A stretch of 64,000 nucleotides of DNA from Perkinsus marinus ATCC 50983 (Eukaryota; Perkinsozoa; Perkinsida; Perkinsidae). Under the pieces are notes generated by a model, which worked only from the letters and a program-made list of their open reading frames with translations, did no database searches and had not been told where the DNA came from. The DNA lies in contig NW_003213889.1 of the NCBI RefSeq assembly GCF_000006405.1, positions 567,789 to 631,788 on the forward strand. Direction: 5' to 3'. Shown here piece by piece: positions 12,114 through 23,362 of this stretch. The first letter of the stretch is position 1. The number at the start of each line of letters is the position of its first letter. Made by a program: the position numbers and the translations under genes.

Positions 12114-13244
12114 TTACGGTACACCCGTTGAAAACACTGGATCAAAATCGACAGGAACTGAGTACATAGGCAGCATATGAAAAGAAGGGTTGGCAGTCAT
12201 ATTGGAGGCGAGAGGGGTCATCCTAGGGAAAGCGGTACCCCTTGGGGCCGCTGTAACAGGGGAGCTCCACGGCTCAGGTGACGACAGAACCTTTCTGGGG
12301 CTTCTAGTGGATCGAGTTCTTTTACCACGACCTTTGAATGGGGAGAATCTCGATGGAAATCTGCTATCGAATGGCGAGTAGGCTACGAACTCATCCGGGT
12401 CGTCCTCCTGCCACCATCCTAGTTGGCATTGCTCTCTGAATCTATCGTCAAACGGTGAGCACACAATCAGCCCTTTGGCGTGTACATGCGTGCTGGTCTT
12501 GGGTTGATAGCGGCCAGGCTTGGAGGTCAATCCCACGAACTCAGCATCGAAGGGGCACACTGCCCCCCACCCACAGGGGCGCCGTTCATCAACCTTCTTC
12601 TTCGACAGATGTTCATGATAGGACCGAACATCCCAATTCTTCGGCTTCAATTGATGTCCGATGAGATACTTCTTGGCAAGTCTTATCCTCTTACTATTGC
12701 GCTTGCGCCCCCTCGAACTACTCTGGGACGGCCATTTAGTGACCCGCTCAAACTCCTCAGAAAACGGACTGCATGCCTGGAACCCGTCCAGGAAGCGCGA
12801 TTCGTGAGACATATAGTGCGGAAAGCGCTGGTCAAACGGCGAGAAGGTCTGGAACACGCTCTTTGAGGGCCTCTCCTTGTGGTGTGGCTTATGCCTAATG
12901 CATGCAGAATCCTTCAACCCACGACGACGACGACGACGTTTAGACTTGCGCTGCTTAGGTTCAGTATCAAGTTGCTGGAGAGAGGCAGGGTCGACGATAC
13001 TGCCGACTACAGCCCTCGTAGAGAACATCTGCGACGAGCGACTTGGAGTTGTCTCATCCCATAGGAGGAACTTGCCGGACGCCCCTTGCGCTGGTGCAGT
13101 GGGAGCTGAATAGGGACCAAAGACCACCGGGACGACTATCACGCCGCGATGACGATCAGTGGGGTAAGTAGTCGCATCATGCCGAGGAATGGGATGAGCA
13201 TTCGAGTTAATCAGCAGCTCGTGTCGAGATGCTTGTGACCGCAA
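12114..13244 (-). CDS. Novel basic protein with five SPFDxRF repeats
   Basis: I do not recognise this 376-residue single-exon protein. It is basic, with an Arg/Lys cluster at 99-109 (RKSKRRRRRRG) that could be a nuclear signal. Its distinctive feature is a spaced short motif: FSPFDQRF (134-141), CSPFSEEF (158-165), CPFDAEF (230-236), CSPFDDRF (262-269) and YSPFDSRF (289-296), with a partial FSPF at 300-303. The consensus is [FCY]-S-P-F-[DS]-x-[RE]-F. Linkers of about 20-65 residues are polar and mostly basic, so these look like linear binding motifs in a disordered chain, not a globular repeat. No signal peptide or membrane helix is seen. It lies between the NIPA-like gene and RTF1 on the same strand. 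Function unknown. Confidence 0.75.
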   Translation of the reverse strand: MRSQASRHELLINSNAHPIPRHDATTYPTDRHRGVIVVPVVFGPYSAPTAPAQGASGKFLLWDETTPSRSSQMFSTRAVVGSIVDPASLQQLDTEPKQRKSKRRRRRRGLKDSACIRHKPHHKERPSKSVFQTFSPFDQRFPHYMSHESRFLDGFQACSPFSEEFERVTKWPSQSSSRGRKRNSKRIRLAKKYLIGHQLKPKNWDVRSYHEHLSKKKVDERRPCGWGAVCPFDAEFVGLTSKPGRYQPKTSTHVHAKGLIVCSPFDDRFREQCQLGWWQEDDPDEFVAYSPFDSRFPSRFSPFKGRGKRTRSTRSPRKVLSSPEPWSSPVTAAPRGTAFPRMTPLASNMTANPSFHMLPMYSVPVDFDPVFSTGVP

Positions 13245-13963
13245 CCTGAGGGGCAGAAGCTAAGTGCAATCCAGGTCTACATCGAGATATCACCAGTGAT
13301 GATGATGATGATGTTTATTGGCATTGACATGAAGCGGTATGGGGATGTTATACGGTTGATGATGAATCATAGTCGATGGCACATCTTCACGAGACGGCTG
13401 TGATCGAACAGAGCCAGCCGTCTCCCCATCCACATGATCCACATAAACCTATTTTGTTTCATGCGGAGTATATTGCCAAGTTAAGAATGGCAGCCTAAAT
13501 CGCCTATGCCGACCCTCATCCAAGACTCTCTCAACGCTACAGTCGAGACTGACTACTGCCCATTCTATGATGTGAGACATCTTCAGGCGAGCGCGGTAGG
13601 CCTTCAGTTGTCGGCAGCATTCCGACGTGCTGTATATGGTCCAAAAGACTCTGAACAATGCTCGAAGCCAATCGGATCCGATAGCTCCGAGAAGGTACTA
13701 CACTCACACCCTTCACGATCGGAAAAATGATGAAGTAAAACAGCAGGAAGCCTTGTCAATCTTCCAGGTGCATGAACTCAGGGCTCTTCGATGTCGATTC
13801 ACACAATCAGGTCCCATTGTAACCCCCCGAGGATCAAGTACTGCTATTTTGTTCGGGTGATAACTAAACCAAACAATAGTGAAGGGTGGAAGTTTCCAAA
13901 TGTTTTCTGTGTTGCTACTAAACGGTAGTAGCAGGTGTGAAGCCGAACGGCGACCGAATATGT
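13245..13963. other. Intergenic, no clear gene
   Basis: The gap between RTF1 and the SPFD-repeat gene on the minus strand. A (GAT)n run lies at about 13299-13312. Minus-strand open frames (for example 13449-13658) lack support. Confidence 0.4.
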
Positions 13964-16914
13964 CTACGAAGCCTGCTGGGTTTGCTCCTCCACCTGACAG
14001 AGGGAAATAGGCCGATACTAACATGAGAAAAGGTCTACTCGTTGCTGCCACTCCTTGAAGGTCATGATCTCGCCCCGTGGCTGCCGCCCTGCCGCACTTG
14101 GTAGCTGTTGTGACCACAAAGGTAGGACGGACACTGATCGTGACTTGGACGTATCTGCTGGGCCCAGTGCCCGAGCATGGCGAACCTGACGCGAAGGGGG
14201 ATGCCTATCGAGCGTATCGCCCCGTAACCTACCTCATCTAGAAGATGTTGTTTCCCATTCTCATTTTCCACGCGGCTCAATAGGCTCTGTACCTGTTACA
14301 GGGCGGCATGTGGTAGATGGTGCGTAGAAAGGGAGTACTCACCTTGATGATCGAGTTAAGAGGATCCACCGATCGATAAACCTCCAGCATACGATCGAAT
14401 CGACTCTTAGTTTTCGACATTTTTGCCTATACAAGACTTTGCAGGGCGCTGACAAACATCAATATTGCGCACATCTTTCGACGAGGCTTGGTCCTGCTGC
14501 TGTTGTTGCTGTCGCTTGTCGGGAGAAGAGGGTTTGGAATCATCATCATCACCAGCCGCACCCTCACGATGGCCACCAACATCCCAAAGCATAGTAGGAC
14601 GGCACTCCCGACGCTCATAAGGGTTCAATGAGCCACCTGAGACGACCATCCATACCTCTTGGGGGCCGGCGACCAGTGAAGTCCACATCACCGTTCATGC
14701 CGCCCTTCTTGGCACCGCCCTTCGTCGTGGTTCCCAACTGACGTGCCCGACGCTTGGCCATCTCCAAATCAGTCTGTTGCTGCAGCTCAAGATTCCTCCT
14801 ATTGATCTCCTGTACCCTCCGAAGGCGTTGATTCTCAGCCTGGAACCTGACACCCACACAGGAGTGTGCCCTCGAGCAAGGTTGGCCTCCGTGGTGCCCA
14901 CTTCTGCTGGTTGGCTTTGATCTCCTGCGTGACCTCCTTCAGTCTAGTCTCCTCTTTATTGAGTTGTATCTCAATCTGTTGACACCGAGTTGAGCCTCAC
15001 TACAAACTGATCCCACACTGTCGCACCTCGCTCCTGTCCATTTGCGATAGCTCGGGGTTTTGCAGCTTCTGCATCAGAGCCTCGATCTTAGTTACCAATT
15101 GGCTCTCCTCCATCGCCAGACTCGTCGAGACCTGTAATAAGACCAGATCAAGGCAAGGCATCCATAACATGGGGCATCACCACTGACTGCCCTCCGTGCT
15201 TCTTGGCAATGTACTTATCGATGTTCTCACTAGTCCACTCGAACCGTCTACCTTCTTGCAGCTCTTTTATCTGTCAACATGTTACTAATTTCGGAAGGTA
15301 ACCCCCCCAGCCACCTTCTTTGGTGCACTCAGGGCCACCTCCTGGGCGTGGTCAGGACCAACAGCAGCTGTCCACAATTGCAGTTCGACCTAACATCAAG
15401 GACTGTATGTGAGAAGAGCATGATACCAATACCTCGCTGATAGGCTGGTTACTAAGGCAGGTAACAGGTACCATAGCCGCCACTCCGGATAGCAGTCGGA
15501 TGGCCAGATTGTGATGCAGGGTCATAACCTTGATAGCTGAGGGCGAAGGGGCGAGGTGGTGCACTACCACCACCATGGCTGCTCGACCACTTACGTACCT
15601 CCATTGGTGGTGGGTATCCGGACCTGCACTGGCTTGTCGAGTGCCTTGAGACCGGTGATCTCAGCCATCATGTAACTACGACTTGAACCCATGAACACAG
15701 ACAAGCGACCAACTGCCTTACCCGTCTCCACCGTCTGCGGTCGTGTCCATCTGCCCACTGCTATTACCCGAGGTGTTTTGGAACTGATCGGAGGAGAACA
15801 ATACTACCGACCCGACGAAGCACACGTTCCCTCCCCGAGGAGCCCCTACAGGGGAGTTGAATCGCCGTCACTCACCGTAGTTTGCAGCCGACAGAAACTT
15901 CCTGTTAGAACAGAATCCCTGAGCTTCTCAGGAAGCTGTACGTATTCAAAGCACAGCTGCCGAGTAACCTAGGACAATAAGCGACTATTTCAAGATGAGG
16001 ACGCCGACGATAAGCTGCTACGAGCATCTTGCGTGCCATCGGCAGAGTGAGCTCCTCCTGCCTTGCCTTAGTCGCGACCAGAGCTTTCTCGTGTTTTCGA
16101 GAATCTATACCAGTCCAATGCCGATTCCACACTGTACCGCGCACGCCTTACCTTTGACAGTCTCCTTGTTGCCAGCATCTACTCCCTGCGACAGGATACG
16201 CTGATATGACCGACTACAGGAGTACGGCGGCCTTACCTCCTCATCCTCTTCAGCATCACTCTCCTCCCCAGAGCTGCTCTCTGACTCGGACGACCCCGAG
16301 GAGGCCTCCTCTTCATCATCGTCATTATCATCACCAGAAGAGGAACCAGACTCGCTTTCACCGCTTGAGGATTCACTCGACTCTGAAAAATGCACCATGA
16401 TGGGATCGAACCCGGGACCGACCGCTACGCCACCTGACTCCGCATCAGACTCCTCGCCAGCCTTGGACTTCTTCGGTGACCGAGACGCTGGCAATGTCGT
16501 TACACCCTACAACAACACCGCCACTCATACCTTCATCAAATACCCAAGGACCACGACCACCCACACTATACCGCCCTCCTACCTTTGCCTTTAACCTCTC
16601 TAAGGCTTTCTTCCTCTCACGATATCTCACCAGCTGCTCATACCTCTCGTTGAATACAGCTTCTCGTTCGACCTACAGGGCAAGCCATAATAAGCCCCTG
16701 GGCAGGTGGTGACTCGACAACTGGTGACCTCAGTCATCTCCTTCAGCTTCTGCCTATCCTCATCGTCTATCATAAGGTCATCACCAAAGAGAGGGGCCTC
16801 CAGTTCTGGCAGGACAACTGACGACGAGCCCCCTGTCGCGTTGGTCCCCTTCGCCCTCTTGTTGCTTCTGCCTGCTCCTCCTCCCCGACCAGTCGACTTA
16901 CGTTTGGGTGCCAT
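13964..16914 (-). CDS. RTF1: RTF1-like Paf1-complex subunit (Plus3 domain)
   Basis: Nuclear transcription-elongation factor; RTF1 links the Paf1 complex to Spt5 and promotes H2B ubiquitylation in model species. Exon 1 (ATG at 16914) encodes a basic start (MAPKRKSTGRGGGAGRSNKR), then the RTF1 signature: an acidic block reading GDDLMIDDEDRQKLKEMTE, joined across a 52-nt intron to VEREAVFNERYEQLVRYRER. A Ser/Asp/Glu tract follows (about 16230-16400). The Plus3 domain spans about 15300-15960 (FCRLQTT, then GSSRSYMMAEITGLKALDKP). A coiled-coil tail follows (FQAENQRLRRVQEINRRNLE), then a Gln-rich segment. The end fits short phase-0 introns joining SSKDVRNID / SRFDRMLEVYRSV / VQSLLSRVENENGK / VRHARALG / VEEQTQQAS, stop at 13964. 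A truncated copy lies at 24472-25237. Middle exon edges are approximate. Confidence 0.82.
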
Positions 16915-17235
16915 ACTGGTAAAGGGGAACTACACTTCTTCAATCTCAAATTCAGCGAATGAAAAAACAAATTGACGAGATGAAATTTCATTTTCGTCGA
17001 GTGGAAGGAGTTCTCACGGGATGAAAGTTAGAATTCGAAGTGAAAGTTCTTTTTTCGTGTACCCCTCGAAAATCGAATTTAAGCTCTTCAATTTGTTATT
17101 TCCCTTGCTGGATTTGACATTGAAAAGCTGCAGTGTGTCACCATCACTCAACGCGTAATCAGTGGTGACACGCAAGCATTACATAGATAGTAGGAACTGT
17201 GCAAAAAAGGAAATATCGGTGCAACCACTCCACCG

Positions 17236-19358
17236 TTACTCAGCCATGGGCTCATCCGGGTCGGGGATCCTCTTCTTCTCCAATGCAGAACTATCATCTC
17301 CAACCTCACGTTCGAGGAAAGCCAGAAAGGAATCTCCAAACCGTTCTCGCTTATCATCACCGTCCCCAGCTGCTCGGTTCAGTAATGAGGGCCTGGGGCC
17401 ATCTGCCTGGGGCAACTCTGCTGACCCCAGAGCTTGTCGTTCCTCCACAGTGAACCCAAGCTGCTCAGTCAACCTCTGTATAGCCGTCTCCTCCTCCACC
17501 TCTCCAGCATCGCATGCTCTCACGAATGCTATTACCGCTCGAGCCACCTCTCTACGGTCTATCAGATAGGGCCGATCCTGCATCTCTTTCTGTAGCTTCT
17601 GCAAGCAGGAGTTGACCACCTTCTCCAGCTCTGCTACCCTGCCCTTCAGGGCCTCACGCTCAGCAGTGATGGCAGTGACGGATCTTGTCAAGTCGAGAAC
17701 CTAATACGGGCCGCATTCCCGAAGTGACTAAGCTTAGTGCCCAACCTTTTCGCTCTGTTCCTGTAGTTTTCGCGATTTCTGTTCCTCAGCAGCTAAAGCA
17801 GCCTGAATCCTCGCCTTCTCGGCTAGTGCATCATCCAGCCGACTTTGGAGCTCATTAGCATCCCCGAGCTGAAGGTCCTCAGCATTGTCAATAGCAGCAG
17901 TATAGGAGTCCAAAGCCTCCTGCGAGGCGGCTAGAGATCGCCGTAGTCTACACACTTCGTCCTCTAGAGTTACTATCTACAAAGACAACCATACACTCAG
18001 TGGAAGCTGCCAATCATATCGACTCATTTCCCCTCTATCATAAACATGCTGTTTCACCACAACTGAGCTCACGATGCGATGGTCATAGTTTTCATCCAAC
18101 TGAACTGTATCACATTCCTCTAATATCATAACTTTCCAATGTTGTCGAACTCTATCGCTCCGCTAAAGATAAGTCCTCAGCATTACCTGTCGGGCCTGGT
18201 CAGCCGCGTTGACTTCTGCCTCCATCCCTTTCCTCAGACGATCCTTCAGCGTGTCCAAGTTGCCAAGGTCCCTCACTGCCCCCTCCAGAGCCCTCTTCTC
18301 CTCCTCCAACTGCTCCACACGAGCCTTATACCGCTCCACCTCCTCAGCATGGCTCTGCATCTGCTGCATTGCATCAAACTGTGCCAATAGAGATGAATGC
18401 TGTTGTTGAAGGGAAGCATAAGCATCAGCTAACGTCGAGAAACTATCATCACCACCATCATCACGGCTCCCACTCCTCTCCTGTGGGAGCTCCACCAGAG
18501 GCCGCTCTGCTAGTTGTTTCTGAAGCTGAGCTACTTGAGCTTGTAGACTCTCGACCAGACCACGGTCCTCAGGAGTTCTACTCCCATCCTCTGCACGCCT
18601 CGCGGCGGAACCAATCCCAGTTGCTATAGCGGCGTGAGTCGCCGTCTTGACGTTGGAGATGGCGGACGTAAGGACCCCGACACCCCAGTTCCCTACTACC
18701 CCTCCTATCCTGGACCCATCACCCGCCTCGCCTGGCAGCCCCCTCTCGAACTGAGCTACTACAGGTCGTTTTGATAGCATCTGCCGTATACTCTCCCACT
18801 CTACCTTCTCATCCGTCAACACATTGCCATCAACAGCCCTCATACAGTCCCCAGGCCTAACGTCAAGCTTCTCTGCTATGCTCCCTGCATGCACTCGGGA
18901 TATCCTATATGGCGGCTCGATCTCTGCGAACTCCATACCCAACGCTCCCGGCAAGGCAAAAGTGACCTCGTACCGTTCACTCTGGTCCCCAGTACGAACA
19001 GGCTGCGCCCGAGGAGGGCTCTTCTCACGACTAGGCGGGGACACTACTGCCGTTGCGAGAGGAGAGTCGGCGAGCCTCATATCAGAAAGTTTCTCCGATT
19101 TCGGTCCTAATCTGACCTCAGTCGGCGAAGGCAGTGGTAAAGGAGGCGGTGGAGGGGGAGGCGAAGGCGGCGGCCTGTCCTCCTCATCCTGTGGGGTATC
19201 AGCCGGCAACATGTACCCAAGTGTATCAAGCTGGATAGAGCTTAGAGTATCCCTCTTTGCACAACTCACAACACAACAACAAGGAAGTGATACCGCATAG
19301 CAATGGTATGGTGACACTGAATAGGAGCAGCAGGGTTGCAATAGTACGTCTCACTCAT
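17236..19358 (-). CDS. PDZ-containing coiled-coil protein, golgin-like
   Basis: Likely a tethering protein of the Golgi or endosomal surface. A Pro-rich stretch (RPPPSPPPPPPPLPLP) is followed by a PDZ-like domain (FALPGALGMEFAEIEPPYRI ... AEKLDVRPGDCMRAVDGNVL), then long coiled coils (VERYKARVEQLEEEKRALEG). Exons join as AADQARQ / IVTLEDEVCRLRRSLAASQE and KLQEQSEK / VLDLTRSVTAITAEREALKG across introns of about 190 and 45 nt. The C-terminal 120 residues contain DRREVARAVIAFVRACDAGE then RLTEQLGFTVEERQALG, which resembles the GRIP/GRAB-type Arf- or Arl-binding ends of golgins. That last assignment is my inference from pattern. The start at 19358 (MSETYYCNPAAPI) with one intron fits better than reading through the Cys-rich open frame. 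The start is 45 bp from the V-ATPase e stop. Confidence 0.68.
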
Positions 19359-19402
19359 AGAAGAGAGGGTTATACATCTTAGTGCAACTTTTAGTGTTGA
19401 AA

Positions 19403-19837
19403 TTACTCCAAAAGGGGATTCTTACGGATGGGGCTCATCAGGGGTACCATCTGGTGCATGTAGACGAATGCCCAACTGAGAAGAGATCAGTCAAAGGGAA
19501 GATGAGCAGCGATGATGCACTTACAACATCCACATGCAAATAGTCGTTAACCATACGAGGAGGATGGAGAGTCTGATGCCTGAGGAGGAAAGAGGTGGTG
19601 ACCTCATCCGACAATCACGCGGAATCACTTACTCTCGCCCTTCGTAATCTTGGGGGTCTCCTTAGCGAAGAGGATGGGGGCCACAAAGGTGAACACTACT
19701 CCCAATACGGCGAAGATGATGGTACCGGTGATGAGACCTGAAAGGATACGATACTGGTCGGAGCTTAGGAAAGAACGCCGCCTCTTACCGGGAGCATGGA
19801 ATCCGAGAGAAGCGGGAGCTACAGCGACAGCACTCAT
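19403..19837 (-). CDS. V-ATPase V0 subunit e-like, copy 2 (complete)
   Basis: Small proteolipid-associated subunit of the proton pump that acidifies vacuoles and endosomes. Three exons (19837-19633, 19579-19525, 19475-19403) with GTAAGT donors and TCAG acceptors give a 110-residue protein. An N-terminal extension of about 30 residues precedes helix 1 (GLITGTIIFAVLGVVFTFVA), a P/K-rich loop (KETPKITKGES), helix 2 (LSILLVWLTTICMWMFWAFV) and a short tail (QMVPLMSPIRKNPLLE). Human subunit e has the same plan: two helices, a P-K-G loop, and NPL near the end. The gene sits between the golgin-like gene and CLN3, all on one strand. The region from 19552 to 19879 is duplicated at 1-327. Confidence 0.72.
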
Positions 19838-20046
19838 GATGACAGTTCCAAAGGAATGTGGATAAGCAAAAAACTCCTGAGGCGAATCCCCCAACCATAA
19901 CGCCACTTCAAACGAAATGTTTTCCCTTAGCATTATGAAACTCGAGAGGTGTTACGACTAACCAGGGGCATGCTCCGCTCCTCCTCCTCCTCCTTCTCGG
20001 GGCGGCCTTCTCTTGATCCCGATAGTGCCAGCATAAGGGTTAGCCC

Positions 20047-21539
20047 TCATTGGGGACAGGGGTATATTGAACACTCCGACAGAACAGTCTTGCTAAGAAT
20101 AAGTGCCGCGATAGATGACGAGAGCATGCCTATACTGCTGACACCATAGGAAACATTGACGAGGACCTGAGCATCGGTGTAACTAGAGGCCACTGTGATG
20201 ATAGACGTCGATTACCTCACGAAGGCTGGCAGGGATAGTCGGAGTATCTCTGAAGTAAGCGTAGCATGCAGAGTAGCTGGTGCCACCCATGAGACCAACA
20301 AAGACCATACAACAGGTGTAGAACTGGAAGGCTGCGGTATCAGAGGGGAACAACTCGTATCGGACCTGGCATGGGAACACGATGATGCTCAGTAGTGACA
20401 AGGAGGGGAAAGCACTCACAAAATGCAGTTTGGACTCGACACCCCAGAGGGTACAGTTAATTAGTTGCAGGAGAGTTGGAATCCATATGAGGGCCACAGG
20501 GGGGTTGGGCATCTGAGCAAGGAGGGGTGCGACGACGATGCTACCGACTGGTGGTAAGGGGCGTACCACACCAACGACACCTCGTGAGACGGCTACCCCA
20601 AGGTTATAACCAGCATATGATATGGCGTAGCTGAAGACGGGTGGCTGGTAACAGACCCAACAACAACAACCTACGCGTTAGAGCCTATCAAGCTATGTTG
20701 GTCACCAACAACAGCAGCAGACTGTAACGTACTGCGATCAAGGAAACTCTGAGTGATGAGATATTCCAGGAAGTATACCGCACCCTGGAGAGGATGCATG
20801 CAGGTCTACAACGGGGAACTACTCTGGCTTACGAAGTTCAATACACCGCCGCCTGCCAACCTCATGCAACGAGTGGCAGTCGCGAAGGAGAGAGGCTCGC
20901 TCCTCGACTGAAGCTCCTCAGTGGCCTCATGGGTGCCAAGGTGATCTGCTGGGTTGTGCTGATCAACGAACATAAAGGCAGTATAGAATCTGAAGGAGGA
21001 GGAGGAGGAGGTGACTGATGAGAGGGTTGGGGGGGGGGGCGTCTTTACATCGGTATCAAGACGTTCAACGATAACATGAAAGCTACCGTGCCCACTTCAT
21101 TGGAGTACGCTGATTTGGAGAGAGCATACAGTACAGGGGCTACCAGCCCCGATACACCACTACCGATACCCCAGGCCCCCAGGGTAGCAGGAGGAAGATG
21201 ATAACATCGGGAGACCACCTACAGGGCTCTGATGGAGGAGGAAGGGGTGGGGAGGAGGAGAAAGGGCTCACGAGTATTTCGCCGATGCTTTGACTGCTAC
21301 CACTGGTGATAGCAGCTACGAGAGATATACTGAAGCCTAGGGTCGATGTCGCAGTAGAGGAGGAGGAGGAGCCTCGGACAGCATCTGAAGGAGTGATCAC
21401 GGTCGGAGGAGTTCTCATGGGCCCTACACCCTCTGAAGGCAGTAGAGATAGCAAGGAGGAAGTAGCTGAGACCCTGCAGGGAGAGGAGGAACTTAGTACG
21501 GCTTTTGAAGGAGAAATGGGCGACACCAAATCTGATAGG

Positions 21540-21586
<47 letters not shown>

Positions 21587-21770
21587 GACGGTCGGTTTTT
21601 GATGATACCTCGCATGTAGGGCGCTGGCGAGTATACAACTAAGGAGCTGAACGAGACCATAGTAGGGCATGTAGTCTACTTTATTGAAGTCGTAGGCCAA
21701 ACTCTGGGAGGTGGAGTATCTACCAAGACAATCTGAATTAACACTCCAGAATAACTCATAATACCTAAAT
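20047..21770 (-). CDS. CLN3: CLN3 (battenin)-like lysosomal membrane protein
   Basis: Multi-pass membrane protein of the CLN3 family, which acts in late endosomes and lysosomes. The match is block by block to human CLN3: SLVAAITSGSSQSIGEILVS and GAWGIGSGVSGLVAPVLYAL (family SSGLGEVTFL and SSGTGGAGLLGAL), VYFLEYLITQSFL (family VYFAEYFINQGLF), SYAGYNLGVAVSRG (family YQAGVFASRS), FVGLMGGTSYSACYAYF (family YEGLLGGAAYVNTF), and the last helix VLVNVSYGVSSIGMLSSSIA. Exons change frame across short introns; one intron near 21538-21592 holds an (ACT)n microsatellite that gives false poly-Val and poly-Ser reading. A G-run lies at about 21030. The stop is at 20047. The first exon is not resolved, so the 5' limit is approximate. 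It lies 210 bp upstream of V-ATPase e on the same strand. Confidence 0.75.
21538..21592. repeat. (ACT)n microsatellite in a CLN3 intron
   Basis: About 17 near-perfect ACT units on the plus strand (AGT on the coding strand). It lies between a GTATCA donor and a TATCAG acceptor and is most simply intronic. Confidence 0.85.
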
Positions 21771-21962
21771 ACGCAACTACCAATAACTAACCATTATTCG
21801 ATATAATATTCCCAAAGAAGAGTTGCGTCGACTGGAGGTTCCCAAATGGATGGTCCCCTGCTACCAGCCTTATAGAGACCAGTACGACCCAAGAGGGTTC
21901 TCCATCATACGGATATGGACTGTCTTATTCTGCTTCAAGAGATTCGTCAGTTGCTCGATTAT

Positions 21963-22292
21963 GTAAATAATAAATTTCATCGAGCTCGGCAGCATTCATG
22001 TGTGATCGATCCTCCCAAGCCTTCCCCCTCTAATTGACTTGAGAGGTGTTGTTGGACAGCCCCTCCTTACATTAGGTGGAGGGCAGTATTGTTGATTATA
22101 CCCAAGAGGAACACACATGCATATAATTTCTTCGGTGCATCCAACCTCTCCTCGGCCACTGCAAGAAGCGGAGACTCGGAACTCCTTCCTACTGCTCCAT
22201 AGGTCATGCGAATAGTCCTATGTGCTAGGCTGAACTGAAGTCGTGCATAAATAAGTAAATCGATCAGACGGGCGCGCGCCAAGTTGTTGCGT
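21963..22292. repeat. Dispersed repeat A, copy 1
   Basis: About 330 bp nearly identical to 25848-26181, starting near AAATAATAAATTTCATCG and ending after GGCGCGCGC and TTGTTGCGTT. On the minus strand it keeps codon sense (ERLDAPKKLYACVFLLGI ... AEFDEIYYLHN), so it may be a fragment of an element's coding region, though I cannot name the family. Confidence 0.9.
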
Positions 22293-22850
22293 TATAATAA
22301 GAGGCTCTGACTGAATATGGGAGAGAAACACTGTACGGTTTCTTGGCGGAGAATCTCCCCAGCTGGGGATCGTACCATCATCCCAGATAAGAGGGAAAGT
22401 GTGTGACCTAGCGAAGTACCCGTGAGGCGAGCGCTAAACAACCTGTTGTGTTGATGAAAGTGAGTGCTGCAATGACAGAATGGCAGACTCGAAGGACTGC
22501 TGTAGGAATGTGGAGCACCCCAGCAGTGCGATCTTTTTTCTTCTTACCCTTGATACTGGGGGACTAGAGATGAGGCACTTGACTCTGTAAGTTACAGACT
22601 GTAACTATTGCTCGGGTAGCTTAAATATCTGACTCATCCTCTGGTCAGTATTGCCAAACCCAGACCTCGGCTCTCGGGCTTCAGGTTTGAGGTTTGGTCA
22701 ATACCTCTCCAATTCCCAGTTGGGATTTCTCTATCAGTAAATATCTGAACTGTCAGTAAGATTGCACGGAAAGTGCACGAACAGCGCAGAACGACGGTTT
22801 CGCTGAAACCAACTCCTATGGCCTTAGGTACTCTCAAGACAGCAGTTATT

Positions 22851-22903
22851 GACTAAGCCTGCCTTGGATGTTGTCCTTCACTTGGATAGCAGTTCGGGTT
22901 CCA
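22851..22903 (-). repeat. Short CCCGAAC repeat, inverted unit
   Basis: Read on the minus strand: AACCCGAACTGCTATCCAAG, then TGAAGGACA and CATCCAAGGCAGGCT. The same unit appears twice in direct orientation at 23253-23362. Confidence 0.7.
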
Positions 22904-23252
22904 CCGTGAACAATAAACAACAGAATAGCTAAAGTCAAAATCATTACGCGATCATTACGCGAGCGAAATTGAAGGTCGGGCACGCATAAAGAAGACAAGA
23001 AAGATATTATTATTCGGGAGTCAACTTGATGAAAAAACACCACTCGCAGGGCGGAATCCTACTGTGAGCGAGAGCACGAATCACAAGGGAAACGGTCATC
23101 AATATGATGACCGTTATTCAGGTGTGAATCCTTGACTGAAGGAAAAATCTAGCTTGCAAGTTCACCCAAAAAAACAAGGGATTGCGGGTGAAAACGGAGA
23201 ACGGGACACCCGAAACCCCCCCCCCCCCCGAAACCCGACAGGGCAACCCGAA

Positions 23253-23362
23253 ACCCGAACTCTTATCCAAGTGAAGGCCATCGTCCAAGGCAGAACTGAT
23301 CCCAATAAAACCAGAAACCCGAACTGTTATCCAAGTGAGGAGTGTCATCCTAGGACGAACTG
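23253..23362 (+). repeat. Short CCCGAAC repeat, two direct units
   Basis: Two adjacent units of about 60 bp, each starting AACCCGAACTSTTATCCAAG and continuing TGARG; the first carries CCAAGGCAG as in the inverted copy. Immediately upstream, CCCGAAACCCGAC words repeat around a C-run. Confidence 0.7.

Noticed and set aside
14407-14420. Separate small gene starting MSKTKSRFDRM at 14420
   Set aside because: A 51-nt phase-0 intron ending at CTAAG joins SRFDRMLEVY directly to the RTF1 reading frame, which avoids a 14-bp overlap between two genes.
16395-16425. GGTTCGATCCC B-box-like word (minus strand), also at 24702-24720
   Set aside because: It lies inside the RTF1 coding exon (GPGFDP) and its duplicate; no tRNA fold around it.
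18824-19300. Plus-strand 158-codon open frame
   Set aside because: Antisense shadow of the golgin-like exon, which has clear PDZ and coiled-coil sense on the minus strand.
21140-21700. Poly-valine or poly-serine protein
   Set aside because: The homopolymers come from the (ACT)n microsatellite within a likely CLN3 intron; flanking CLN3 blocks sit in different frames.
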